Of a DNA stretch of 7,748 nt, positions 1 to 6,501 are shown piece after piece. Position 1 is the first letter of the stretch. Each line of letters begins with the position of its first letter. The stretch is from Candidatus Cloacimonadota bacterium. Its GTDB lineage: Bacteria; Cloacimonadota; Cloacimonadia; Cloacimonadales; Cloacimonadaceae. The notes below the pieces were generated by a model. That model was not told the origin of the DNA, ran no database searches, and was given only the letters and a program-made list of their open reading frames with translations. Made by a program: the position numbers and the translations under genes. The stretch lies in contig JAGOIS010000069.1 in assembly GCA_017995495.1 (NCBI GenBank), positions 1 to 7,748 on the forward strand. Direction: 5' to 3'.

Positions 1-2
1 AT

Positions 3-53
3 TACGCGGGAGGCGCGGCAGAACCGGTCAAGCGGGCCTTGAGGAACAGATGA
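3..53 (+). CDS. Possible 3' tail of an upstream gene (partial)
   Basis: The third reading frame is open from the left edge to a TGA at 51-53 and encodes 16 residues, YAGGAAEPVKRALRNR. The basic, Ala-rich composition looks like an ordinary protein C-terminus, and this first stretch is as GC-rich as the real genes further on. Sixteen residues are too few to name a family. The frame one base to the left is also open from the edge, so the choice of frame is uncertain. The sequence to the left of the window would settle it. Confidence 0.25.
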   Translation, partial: YAGGAAEPVKRALRNR

Positions 54-307
54 CGCGGCAGGCGGGGAAAGACCTTTTGGTTCTCTTTCCCAAGCAAGTG
101 GTTATGGGAGCTCACAGTAAGAAGCCCTCACGGGCTTTACCCACCCGGTTTGAAAGAGATCCTAACTTTTTCCTTTACAAGATTGAACTCCCGCTCAAAG
201 TTGCGCCAAGTATTCTGGAACTCCTTAATTGGCGTTCCGGTGGGCTGGATTTCTCAATCCTGAGCTTGAACAAACGAGGCTTAAACAATAGGCAGGCAAC
301 AGATTAA
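50..307 (+). CDS. Doubtful 85-codon ORF in the recJ leader
   Basis: This ORF encodes 85 residues that match no family I recognise. In its favour, the ATG at 50 overlaps the TGA at 51-53 as ATGA, the same junction seen at lnt/merR and merR/glyQ, and a GAGGA Shine-Dalgarno-like sequence lies at 41-45. The stretch from about residue 37 to 80 (for example FFLYKIELPLKVAP) is not unlike protein. Against it, third codon positions are not GC-enriched as they are in the neighbouring genes, the region contains two strong hairpins that would sit inside the reading frame, and there is no domain or signal sequence. The frame is also open to the left edge of the window. A structured untranslated leader explains the region at least as well. 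Confidence 0.2.
   Translation: MTRQAGKDLLVLFPKQVVMGAHSKKPSRALPTRFERDPNFFLYKIELPLKVAPSILELLNWRSGGLDFSILSLNKRGLNNRQATD
65..91 (+). other. Stable hairpin in the region upstream of recJ
   Basis: GGGAAAGA (65-72) pairs perfectly with TCTTTCCC (84-91). The stem continues as CC (73-74) with GG (79-80) around a TTTT loop, leaving a 3-nt bulge TTC at 81-83. No T-run follows, so it is not a standard intrinsic terminator in this orientation. It may belong to a structured 5' leader or a small RNA. I could not match it to 6S, SRP, RNase P or tmRNA. Confidence 0.4.
117..140 (+). other. Second hairpin in the region upstream of recJ
   Basis: AAGCCC (122-127) and GGGCTT (132-137) form a perfect 6-bp stem with a TCAC loop. 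Flanking bases 117-120 (GTAA) and 138-140 (TAC) can extend it past a small bulge. It is followed by CCCACC, not a T-run, so a role as intrinsic terminator is weak. It lies 25 nt after the first hairpin. A third, weaker pairing, CGCCAA (204-209) with TTGGCG (229-234), lies downstream. Positions 235-322 show no clear promoter. Confidence 0.4.
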
Positions 308-322
308 GATAAAGGTGGCTAT

Positions 323-2044
323 ATGCAGAAGGAATGGCTGCTGCAGGGGGAGTTTTCCCCAGAGCAACGGCAGCAGATCAAGGCCCTCACAGAGCGGCTG
401 AAGTGTCCGCGGCTGGTGGCCGAGCTTCTTTTCCGCAAAGGGCTTGACACGCCGGATCAGATCGAGGATTTCTTCCAACCCCAGCTGGGGCATCAGCATG
501 ATCCTTTCCTCTTTCCGGACATGGGCAAGGCCGTGGACCGCATCCTGAGCGCGATCGACCGGGGTGAAAGGATCACCATCTACGGGGATTACGACGTGGA
601 CGGAACCACCGCCACCACCTTGCTCTATCTGGGTTTGCAGCGTTTGGGCGCGCTGATCGATTTCTACATCCCGCACCGCATGATCGACGGTTACGGCCTT
701 TCCCTGGGCAGTCTCGACCAGATCAAGGAAAGCGGCACCGGGCTGATCATCAGCGTGGATTGCGGCGTGAATGCCCTCGACGAGATCGAAGCGATCAATT
801 CCCGCGGCATGGAGATCATCATCACCGACCACCACAATCCCAAGGAAGAACTGCCCAATGCCTTTGCCATCATCAATCCCAAGCTTCCGGACTGCCCCTA
901 TCCCTTTGCCCATCTGGCCGGAGTGGGCGTGGCTTACAAACTGCTGATGGCCATTTACAGCCGCCGGGGCATCGAAACCGACGAAAACACCCTCAAATAC
1001 ATGGATCTGGTGGCTGTGGGCACCATCGCGGACATCGTACCCCTCACAGGCGAGAACCGAGTTTTTGCCCACATCGGGCTGCAACATCTGGTGGAAAAGA
1101 AAAACCTGGGTTTGAATGCTCTGGCGCAGATCGCAGGGCTTAACACCAAAACCATGGACGCATCGGACATTGTGTTTGGCATCGCGCCGCGGATCAACGC
1201 CGCGGGCCGCATGGGATCGGCTTCCGTGGCGGTGGAACTGTTGATTTCCCGGGACAGGGACCACAGCCTGGAACTGGCCGAGATCATCGAACAGCAAAAC
1301 TCCCTGCGGCAGCAGGAAGACCAGAAAACCTTTCACGAGGCCTGCGACATCATCGAGAAGAAATACAAGGACATCAGTGCCGCGCCCTGCATCGTTGTCT
1401 CCTCCGACGACTGGCATCCAGGCGTGATCGGGATCGTGGCCTCCAAACTGGTGGAGAAATATTCCCGCCCGGTGATCATGATCTCCTTCAAGGAAGGCTT
1501 TGGCAGCGGTTCCGGGCGCAGTGTGGCGGATTTTGACCTCTTCGGGGCCCTGCGCGCCATCGGCCACAACCTGCACAGCTTCGGCGGGCACAAATACGCG
1601 GTGGGCTTCACTATCCTGCAGGAATACATCGACCGCTTCGAAAATGAACTCTCCCGCCATGTTTCGGAACATCTGCAAACGCAGCAGGTCAACCTGCCCC
1701 TGGAGATCGACCGCGAGATCGAGCTTTACGATATCAGCAACTTTTTGCTCGACTGGATCGAACGTTTCGCGCCTTTCGGACCGGAAAACCACCGTCCGCT
1801 GCTGATGACACGGAATGTGCTGGTGGCCGGATATCCTTACACGGTGGGCCGCAACCACCTGAAACTGAAAGTGGTGAAGGACGGCGTGGTGCTGGACCTG
1901 ATCGGCTATAATCTCGGCGACTACCTCAGCCTGCTGAAAAAGAATTCCCAACTGGACATCGCCTACACCTTGGAATACAACCGCTTTGGCACCAAGGCCA
2001 GCATCCAGGGCAAACTCCGGGACATTCATCTGATCACCAGTTAA
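323..2044 (+). CDS. recJ: Single-stranded-DNA-specific 5'-3' exonuclease RecJ
   Basis: RecJ degrades single-stranded DNA from 5' ends in recombination, mismatch and base-excision repair, using divalent metal ions in the cytoplasm. The 573 residues match the usual length (E. coli about 577). The DHH phosphoesterase core is complete: IYGDYDVDGTTAT at 86-98, SVDCG at 144-148, the TDHHNP motif at 168-173 and the fourth metal motif in VAVGTIADIVPL at 230-241. PRINAAGRMG at 289-298 follows. The DHHA1 domain shows DWHPGVIGIVASKL at 363-376, GSGSGRSVADFDL at 394-406 and FGGHKYAVGF at 420-429. The C-terminal OB-fold region begins near APFGPENHRPLL (483-494). I see no missing catalytic residue. The ATG at 323 has an AAAGGTGG Shine-Dalgarno sequence at 311-318. 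It is the first gene of a probable five-gene operon. Confidence 0.97.
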   Translation: MQKEWLLQGEFSPEQRQQIKALTERLKCPRLVAELLFRKGLDTPDQIEDFFQPQLGHQHDPFLFPDMGKAVDRILSAIDRGERITIYGDYDVDGTTATTLLYLGLQRLGALIDFYIPHRMIDGYGLSLGSLDQIKESGTGLIISVDCGVNALDEIEAINSRGMEIIITDHHNPKEELPNAFAIINPKLPDCPYPFAHLAGVGVAYKLLMAIYSRRGIETDENTLKYMDLVAVGTIADIVPLTGENRVFAHIGLQHLVEKKNLGLNALAQIAGLNTKTMDASDIVFGIAPRINAAGRMGSASVAVELLISRDRDHSLELAEIIEQQNSLRQQEDQKTFHEACDIIEKKYKDISAAPCIVVSSDDWHPGVIGIVASKLVEKYSRPVIMISFKEGFGSGSGRSVADFDLFGALRAIGHNLHSFGGHKYAVGFTILQEYIDRFENELSRHVSEHLQTQQVNLPLEIDREIELYDISNFLLDWIERFAPFGPENHRPLLMTRNVLVAGYPYTVGRNHLKLKVVKDGVVLDLIGYNLGDYLSLLKKNSQLDIAYTLEYNRFGTKASIQGKLRDIHLITS

Positions 2045-2053
2045 GGAACCAGG

Positions 2054-2875
2054 ATGTCCAGAGCAATACAGATCATTTCGGCAGCGTTTTGGGCCGCCCT
2101 CATCCTGGCCGGCTGCAGCGAGAACAAGGCGGCCTTGAAAGAAAGCACGGGCAGGCTGGACAGCTTCCAAGCCTTCCCGGTTCCGCGCCCATATGCCAAG
2201 GCGGTGAGCGATACGCGGGGAAATACCGTTTATGCCCTTGGCCGAGAGAGCCAGGAGATCGACATTTTTGTGGATGGCGTCCGGGTGAACAGCATTGGCG
2301 GGCTGGGTTTCGGAAAAGCCAACTTCCAGCGCCTGAGCGACATAGGAGTGGATACGGACGGCGGTCTGCTGGCTTTGGATTCAGCGCGGAAACTGCTGAA
2401 GAAATTCTCCTCCGGGGGGATGTTCATATCCGAGCTCAAATTTGACGACCTCAGCCAGCCTGAGCTATTTTGCGTCGCGCCGGACGGCACCCTTTTCGTA
2501 TATGACGCGGCGCCCTCGGAAATAATCTGCTATTCACCCCTCGACGGCAGGGAATTCAACCGCTTTGGGCGGTTTGAACTGGACCGGCCGGTGAATCTGG
2601 ACTGCAACAAGGATTACCTCTGGGCCCACAATCTGGAGAAGGGAAGCACGCGCGTCTTTGTGCTTCTGGGCCAGCATCTGGCCACATTGCCTCAGATCGC
2701 GGCGCTGGACAGGTCCGGCGCGTATTTCAGCGCCCACAAACCGGAAAGTGGCGCTGGATCCGGGCAGGCCCTCCTGTCTCTGAACGTGCAGGGCAATCTG
2801 GTGACAGTTTTGTGGGAACAGATGATCTGGCTGGGACGATTGGGTTATGCGAGAAGCAGCGATGAAGCGGAATAA
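2054..2875 (+). CDS. Predicted lipoprotein with NHL/6-bladed beta-propeller-like repeats
   Basis: The 273-residue product starts with a hydrophobic signal peptide (about 5-20) ending in a lipobox, LILAGC, so Cys21 should be lipidated and the protein anchored to a membrane outside the cytoplasm. The rest is beta-rich with spaced repeats resembling NHL or six-bladed propeller blades: SDIGVDTDGGLLALDSARK (95-113), PELFCVAPDGTLFVYDAAPS (136-155) and PVNLDCNKDYLWAHNLEKGS (179-198). Each has a strand, a D/N-G turn and a second strand. The short length would allow only an incomplete or small propeller. Ligand and role are unknown. The gene starts 9 nt after recJ with AAGGA at 2043-2047 overlapping the recJ stop, and its 3' end overlaps lnt, so it is expressed with both. 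The lipoprotein call is firm; the propeller fold is inferred from the repeat pattern. Confidence 0.8.
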   Translation: MSRAIQIISAAFWAALILAGCSENKAALKESTGRLDSFQAFPVPRPYAKAVSDTRGNTVYALGRESQEIDIFVDGVRVNSIGGLGFGKANFQRLSDIGVDTDGGLLALDSARKLLKKFSSGGMFISELKFDDLSQPELFCVAPDGTLFVYDAAPSEIICYSPLDGREFNRFGRFELDRPVNLDCNKDYLWAHNLEKGSTRVFVLLGQHLATLPQIAALDRSGAYFSAHKPESGAGSGQALLSLNVQGNLVTVLWEQMIWLGRLGYARSSDEAE

Positions 2876-4436
2876 CCTGCTGCTCACCTTTCTGAGCGCG
2901 CTGCTGCTGGCGATGTCACGATTGCCCCTGCATCTGGGCTGGCTGGTCTTTTTCGCCTGGTTGCCTTTGCTGTGGGTCTTCGAGCGCGGAAGGGCCAGCT
3001 CCCGCGAGCTCCTGCGCATGGGCTTTGTGATGTCCGTGGTCTACTGTTCGCTTCTATTCTACTGGCTTGTTTACGTTACCCCGGCGGCCTTGCTGGGCGT
3101 GACCTTGGTCTACGTATTTGCTTATTATCTGGTGTTTTACGGCATCAACCGGATCTTCCGCGCCTTGCCGCGCTGGCGCTGGCTGGGGTTCGTGAGCATC
3201 CTCATCACCTTTGAGTTCATCCAAAATTTCGGTGAGACCCGCTTTCCCTGGTTCAACCACGCCTATTCGCTGGCGGAATATGGCGTACTCATTCAAGCGG
3301 CGGATCTGATCGGCACTGTTGGTCTTTCCGCCCTTATCCTCTGCATCAACGTTTTACTGTACCAACTCTGGCACAGCTGGCAGAAATGGCTTCCGGGCCG
3401 GAACAGATCAACTGCGGGACACCCGGAAGCGTTCGGAAAGAGGCAGGTTTTGGCGCTGGCGGGGATCGCGCTGATCTTCGCCGCCTGGGTCGGATATGGC
3501 TGGCATTGCCTGCATGATCTGGAACTGAAGAAAGAGGACGCGGGCATTTTCGTGATGCAGCCTTCCATCCAGCAGGATGTCAAGTGGAACCGGGAACAAT
3601 ATGACAAGTCCTTGGAAGTGTTCCGCGAACTTACCGGCAGGGCGGCTGCGGATTCGGCCCAAACAGTGATCTGGCCGGAGGGGGCGATGGTGGCGGAACT
3701 TGACCGGGATATCCGGAAACGCAACGACCTGCATGCCATCATCGACAGCACCGGCGTGGACATCTTCACTGGGTTCCAGCACTACATCTACGATCCGGCC
3801 CATCCAGTGGGGATGCGCAGTTACAACGCTGCCTCGCTCTTCACGGCCACCAATTTCCACAACTCCATGTATTTCAAGAACATCCTGGTCCCAGTGGGCG
3901 AACGCATGCTCTGGCTGCATCTGTTTCCCTTCCTCTGGAAAGTTAATCTGGGGCAGGCAAACTGGGAATTTGGCACCGATCTGGCCTGGTATGAGAGCCG
4001 TGGCAGGCGTTTTTCGCCCTCCATCTGCTACGAGCTGGCCTTCCCAGGGATCTTTCACCGCATGGCCATCCCGCGTGACTCCCTCAACGGCGATTTCAAC
4101 AAATGCGATTACCTGGTGAACATCACCAACGACGCTTGGTTTGGCACATCCTACGGCCCCTGGCTGCACGCCATGATGTCCCGCTTCCGCGCGGTGGAAA
4201 ACAGGATCCAGATCTACCGCAGCGCCAACACCGGCATCTCCCTGATCGTTGATCCCAAGGGGAGATTCCTGGGGCAGACCAAACTCCTGGAGGTGGCCAA
4301 CCTCACCGCCCCGCTTTACACCACCCCGATAATTCCCCTGATCCGCAGGATCTACAACTATCCCTTTTTGTTCGTGGCGATCGCGGCCATTCTTGTCCTC
4401 ATCGCCCGGCTCAAAAAACAGAGAGGCACCCAATGA
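2862..4436 (+). CDS. lnt: Apolipoprotein N-acyltransferase Lnt
   Basis: Lnt transfers an acyl chain from a phospholipid to the N-terminal cysteine of diacylated lipoproteins, the last maturation step, at the outer face of the inner membrane. The 524-residue product has several N-terminal membrane segments, the TRFPWFNHAYSL segment at about 126-137, a nitrilase-type domain from about 225 and a final membrane helix at about 501-516. The catalytic triad is intact: Glu273 in IWPEGA, Lys339 in MYFKNILVPVGE and Cys389 in SICYELAF. The spacing (66 and 50) is close to that of E. coli E267/K335/C387. The conserved ITNDAWFG and GPWLH segments (421-436) follow. I chose the ATG at 2862 because MKRNNLLLTFL is a typical start and GAGAAG lies at 2851-2856. 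An in-frame ATG at 2847 would add five residues. It overlaps the preceding lipoprotein gene by 14 nt. Confidence 0.95.
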   Translation: MKRNNLLLTFLSALLLAMSRLPLHLGWLVFFAWLPLLWVFERGRASSRELLRMGFVMSVVYCSLLFYWLVYVTPAALLGVTLVYVFAYYLVFYGINRIFRALPRWRWLGFVSILITFEFIQNFGETRFPWFNHAYSLAEYGVLIQAADLIGTVGLSALILCINVLLYQLWHSWQKWLPGRNRSTAGHPEAFGKRQVLALAGIALIFAAWVGYGWHCLHDLELKKEDAGIFVMQPSIQQDVKWNREQYDKSLEVFRELTGRAAADSAQTVIWPEGAMVAELDRDIRKRNDLHAIIDSTGVDIFTGFQHYIYDPAHPVGMRSYNAASLFTATNFHNSMYFKNILVPVGERMLWLHLFPFLWKVNLGQANWEFGTDLAWYESRGRRFSPSICYELAFPGIFHRMAIPRDSLNGDFNKCDYLVNITNDAWFGTSYGPWLHAMMSRFRAVENRIQIYRSANTGISLIVDPKGRFLGQTKLLEVANLTAPLYTTPIIPLIRRIYNYPFLFVAIAAILVLIARLKKQRGTQ

Positions 4437-4813
4437 GGAAATATTTCTACACCATTGGCGAGGTCAGCAACCTGCTGGGTGAAAAACCCTATGTGATCCG
4501 TTACTGGGAAAGCGAATTCAGCTTTCTGCGCCCGCGCCGGGAGGAAGGCCGCATCCGCAAGTATTCTCAGGAAAACATCGAACTGCTGCGCCGGATCCAG
4601 AATATGCTGCACAACCAGCGCTACACGATCGAGGGAGCGCGCCAGAAACTGAAGGAGGAGCGCCGCGCCGCGCGAGCTTCCTCAACCCCGTCGGCTTTGC
4701 CGGCAGAGGGACAGCAACCTTCCGGGGACGTGAAAAACCTGCTAAAAGGCCTGCGTTCGTCGCTGGTCGAGATCAAAAGCGCCTGCCGCCATCTGCGTGG
4801 AGACAATGAATGA
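4433..4813 (+). CDS. MerR-family transcriptional regulator (small, sensor unknown)
   Basis: The 126-residue protein has an N-terminal MerR winged helix-turn-helix: [20 protein letters not shown] (5-24), then WESEF, a wing with [13 protein letters not shown] (33-45), and helices [13 protein letters not shown] (47-59) and [13 protein letters not shown] (64-76). This matches the class with RYWESEF and YTIEGAR motifs that is widespread as a single regulator near housekeeping genes. A Pro/Ser/Ala-rich linker (about 81-98) leads to a short amphipathic helix (100-121). There is no paired-cysteine metal site, since Cys118 is the only cysteine, and no large drug-binding domain, so the signal is unknown. 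The start overlaps the lnt stop as ATGA and GAGAGG sits at 4421-4426. The stop overlaps the glyQ start in the same way. It may control its own operon, but I found no clear operator. Confidence 0.88.
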   Translation: MRKYFYTIGEVSNLLGEKPYVIRYWESEFSFLRPRREEGRIRKYSQENIELLRRIQNMLHNQRYTIEGARQKLKEERRAARASSTPSALPAEGQQPSGDVKNLLKGLRSSLVEIKSACRHLRGDNE

Positions 4814-5664
4814 ACTTTCAGGATATCATCCTCACCCTGCAAACCTACTGGGCCGCCCAGGGCTGCGCGTTGATGCAACCGTACGATATTGAGATGGGGG
4901 CAGGAACCTTTCATCCGGCCACCTTTTTTGGCGCCCTGGGCCCAAAACCCAGCTCCGTGGCCTACTCCCAACCCTGCCGCCGTCCCAAGGACGGACGTTA
5001 TGGTGAAAATCCCAACCGGCTGCAGCACTATTACCAGTTCCAAGTGGTCATCAAACCCAGCCCGGACAACATCCAAAACCTCTATTTGAAAAGCCTGGAA
5101 GCCATCGGCATCGAGATCGCCAAACACGACGTCCGCTTTGTTGAGGACGATTGGGAATCGCCCACCCTCGGCGCCTGGGGCCTGGGCTGGGAGGTCTGGC
5201 TGGACGGCATGGAGATCAGTCAATTCACCTATTTCCAACAGGTTGCGGGCATCGACTGCTTTCCCGTGAGCGTGGAGCTCACCTACGGTCTGGAGCGACT
5301 CGCCATGTACATCCAGGACGTGGACGACTATCGCTACTTACGCTGGAATGATACCATGCTCTACGGAGACCACTATTTCCCCCGCGAGCAGGAATACTCT
5401 GATTATAACTTCAACGCGGCCGACACCGCCCTGCTGTTTGACCTTTTCCAAGATTACGAAAAAGAATGCCTGGAACTGCTGGAAAAAAAGCTGGTTTTCC
5501 CTGCCTACGACAATCTTCTCCGCTGTTCCCACACCTTCAACCTGCTGGACGCCCGCGGTGTGATCAGCGTCACCGAAAGGGCCGCCTACATAGGCAGGAT
5601 CAGGAATTTGGCCAAAGAAACCGCCTTCGCCTATCTGGCCAAATACAATTCTCAGGCCGGCTGA
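4810..5664 (+). CDS. glyQ: Glycyl-tRNA synthetase alpha subunit GlyQ
   Basis: GlyQ is the class II catalytic subunit of the bacterial alpha2-beta2 glycyl-tRNA synthetase. It activates glycine with ATP, while the beta subunit GlyS recognises and edits the tRNA. The 284 residues are slightly shorter than E. coli GlyQ (about 303) because both ends are trimmed. Conserved blocks are intact: [18 protein letters not shown] (9-26), MGAGTFHP (29-36), the long motif 2 block at 57-80 with [39 protein letters not shown] (111-130), QFTYFQQV (138-145) and motif 3 in [12 protein letters not shown] (158-169). The ATG at 4810 overlaps the merR stop as ATGA, with GGAGA at 4799-4803. The usual partner glyS does not follow. 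The next gene encodes an unrelated lipoprotein, so the beta subunit must be encoded elsewhere. Confidence 0.97.
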   Translation: MNFQDIILTLQTYWAAQGCALMQPYDIEMGAGTFHPATFFGALGPKPSSVAYSQPCRRPKDGRYGENPNRLQHYYQFQVVIKPSPDNIQNLYLKSLEAIGIEIAKHDVRFVEDDWESPTLGAWGLGWEVWLDGMEISQFTYFQQVAGIDCFPVSVELTYGLERLAMYIQDVDDYRYLRWNDTMLYGDHYFPREQEYSDYNFNAADTALLFDLFQDYEKECLELLEKKLVFPAYDNLLRCSHTFNLLDARGVISVTERAAYIGRIRNLAKETAFAYLAKYNSQAG

Positions 5665-5683
5665 AAATCGTTACAGGATTTTC
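5663..5683 (+). other. AT-rich inverted repeat over the glyQ stop codon
   Basis: GAAAATC (5663-5669) and GATTTTC (5677-5683) are perfect inverted repeats with a 7-nt GTTACAG loop, and they overlap the glyQ TGA at 5662-5664. The stem is AT-rich and has no T-run after it. It could be a weak transcript end or stabiliser for the upstream operon, or a binding site next to the promoter just downstream. I cannot choose between these. Confidence 0.3.
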
Positions 5684-5701
5684 CCTGGCGGGAGGTATAA
5701 T
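5671..5701 (+). promoter_or_regulatory. Putative sigma-70-type promoter for the second gene pair
   Basis: A perfect TATAAT -10 box lies at 5696-5701 in the 107-nt gap between glyQ and the next gene. The -35 is poor: TTACAG at 5671-5676 would give a 19-nt spacer. No TGn extension precedes the -10. Transcription would start near 5708, about 64 nt before the ATG at 5772. The exact -10 match and the position in an intergenic gap are the support. Confidence 0.5.
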
Positions 5702-5715
5702 AGTGTGGAAGCTGG

Positions 5716-5743
5716 AGCCGCAGTCCTGATTATAGGACCGGCT
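5716..5743 (+). promoter_or_regulatory. 5'-UTR hairpin upstream of the second lipoprotein gene
   Basis: AGCCG (5716-5720) pairs with CGGCT (5739-5743), and GTCCT (5723-5727) with AGGAC (5734-5738), giving ten base pairs with a 2-nt CA bulge and a GATTAT loop. It begins a few bases after the start point predicted from the TATAAT box. There is no T-run after it, so it is not an obvious terminator, and it ends 16 nt before the AAGGAG ribosome site. An mRNA-stabilising 5' hairpin is the simplest reading; a terminator for glyQ is the alternative. Confidence 0.45.
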
Positions 5744-5771
5744 TGAATACCCGGTTGCCAAGGAGTTCAAA

Positions 5772-6479
5772 ATGCGCAAGATCATGCTGCTGTGCCTGCC
5801 GGCACTCATATTACTGGCCTCATGCCACATGCATCCGGTCCGGCCGCCGTTTCTGGCGAAATTCAAGAATATGCTTTACACCGATATTAACATCTCCGTT
5901 GATGGCTACGGCACCAAGGTCATCGCTCCTGGGGAAACAGTCACTTTCAGCATCGAAAGAGACGACCAGACATACAGATACGAAGCCGAAACCACCGGCT
6001 CGAGCAACTCCGGCGCCCCGATCGGCCTGACAGTGGAATGGGAGCGGACGAGAGACATCAGCGGCGAATCCTACACCACCTATTTGATCACCGCGGCAGA
6101 CCTTTTCTTCCTCAAGATGCGCAATACCGGGCAGCACGACCTGCGGCCCCTGTATGTGAATCACGGGCTGAGTTCCCAGACCACTGACGAGATCACCATT
6201 CCCGGCAATGGAGTGCTCTACAACACCGGATACTACAGGGCTTTCACCAACACTGAGGTCCGCGCTTACTGGCTGGACATGCCCACAGACTACACCTATT
6301 GGGAGCAGGGCGACCATTTTGATTTCCCCTGGCTGGAAAACCAGTCGGTCACACTGCTCAACACCTTCAAAAAAGGCGGGGGGTCAGAACTGGGGGCCAC
6401 GGTGGAATCCAACCTGGTGGATCACCGTTCAGACGAGCCTTTCAGCTTTGATGCGGGCGTGCCGCGGAGCGGCTTCTGA
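5772..6479 (+). CDS. Predicted lipoprotein of unknown function
   Basis: The 235-residue product begins with a classic lipoprotein signal: basic MRK, a hydrophobic core LLCLPALILL and the lipobox LLASC, giving a lipidated Cys18. No family is recognised in the mature part. It is rich in Thr, Gly and aromatic residues, and alternating patterns such as YTDINISVDGYGTKV (36-50) and ETVTFSIERDDQTYRYEAET (55-74) suggest beta strands, perhaps an immunoglobulin-like or other beta-sandwich fold. A tryptophan/tyrosine-rich stretch lies at 166-188. It has a canonical AAGGAG ribosome site at 5760-5765, six bases before the ATG. A likely promoter and 5' hairpin precede it, and the amidohydrolase gene follows after 22 nt, so the two are probably co-transcribed. 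The envelope location is well supported; the function is unknown. Confidence 0.8.
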   Translation: MRKIMLLCLPALILLASCHMHPVRPPFLAKFKNMLYTDINISVDGYGTKVIAPGETVTFSIERDDQTYRYEAETTGSSNSGAPIGLTVEWERTRDISGESYTTYLITAADLFFLKMRNTGQHDLRPLYVNHGLSSQTTDEITIPGNGVLYNTGYYRAFTNTEVRAYWLDMPTDYTYWEQGDHFDFPWLENQSVTLLNTFKKGGGSELGATVESNLVDHRSDEPFSFDAGVPRSGF

Positions 6480-6501
6480 ATTCCAAATTGAGTTTTGGCC
6501 G

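Noticed and set aside
1..160. Similarity of CAAGCGGGCC (29-38) to the 5' part of 6S RNA
   Set aside because: The matching 3' strand and the long interrupted hairpin typical of 6S RNA could not be found. A short GC-rich match alone is not evidence.
266..289. A promoter for recJ from TTGAAC (266-271) with AACAAT (284-289)
   Set aside because: The spacing is only 12 nt and the -10 is poor. No other acceptable pair was found close to recJ.
141..322. A possible tmRNA, SRP RNA or RNase P RNA in the gap before recJ
   Set aside because: No tRNA-like ends, tag frame, SRP tetraloop core or RNase P conserved blocks are present.
281..2170. A 629-codon open frame on the - strand opposite recJ
   Set aside because: It spans the whole of recJ, which has every family motif intact on the + strand. 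The antisense product is rich in His, Val, Gly and Asp, with no domain. Long antisense frames are expected from strong GC codon bias.
3408..4433. A 341-codon - strand frame opposite lnt
   Set aside because: It lies opposite a complete Lnt with an intact catalytic triad, has no recognisable domain and shows the same antisense composition.
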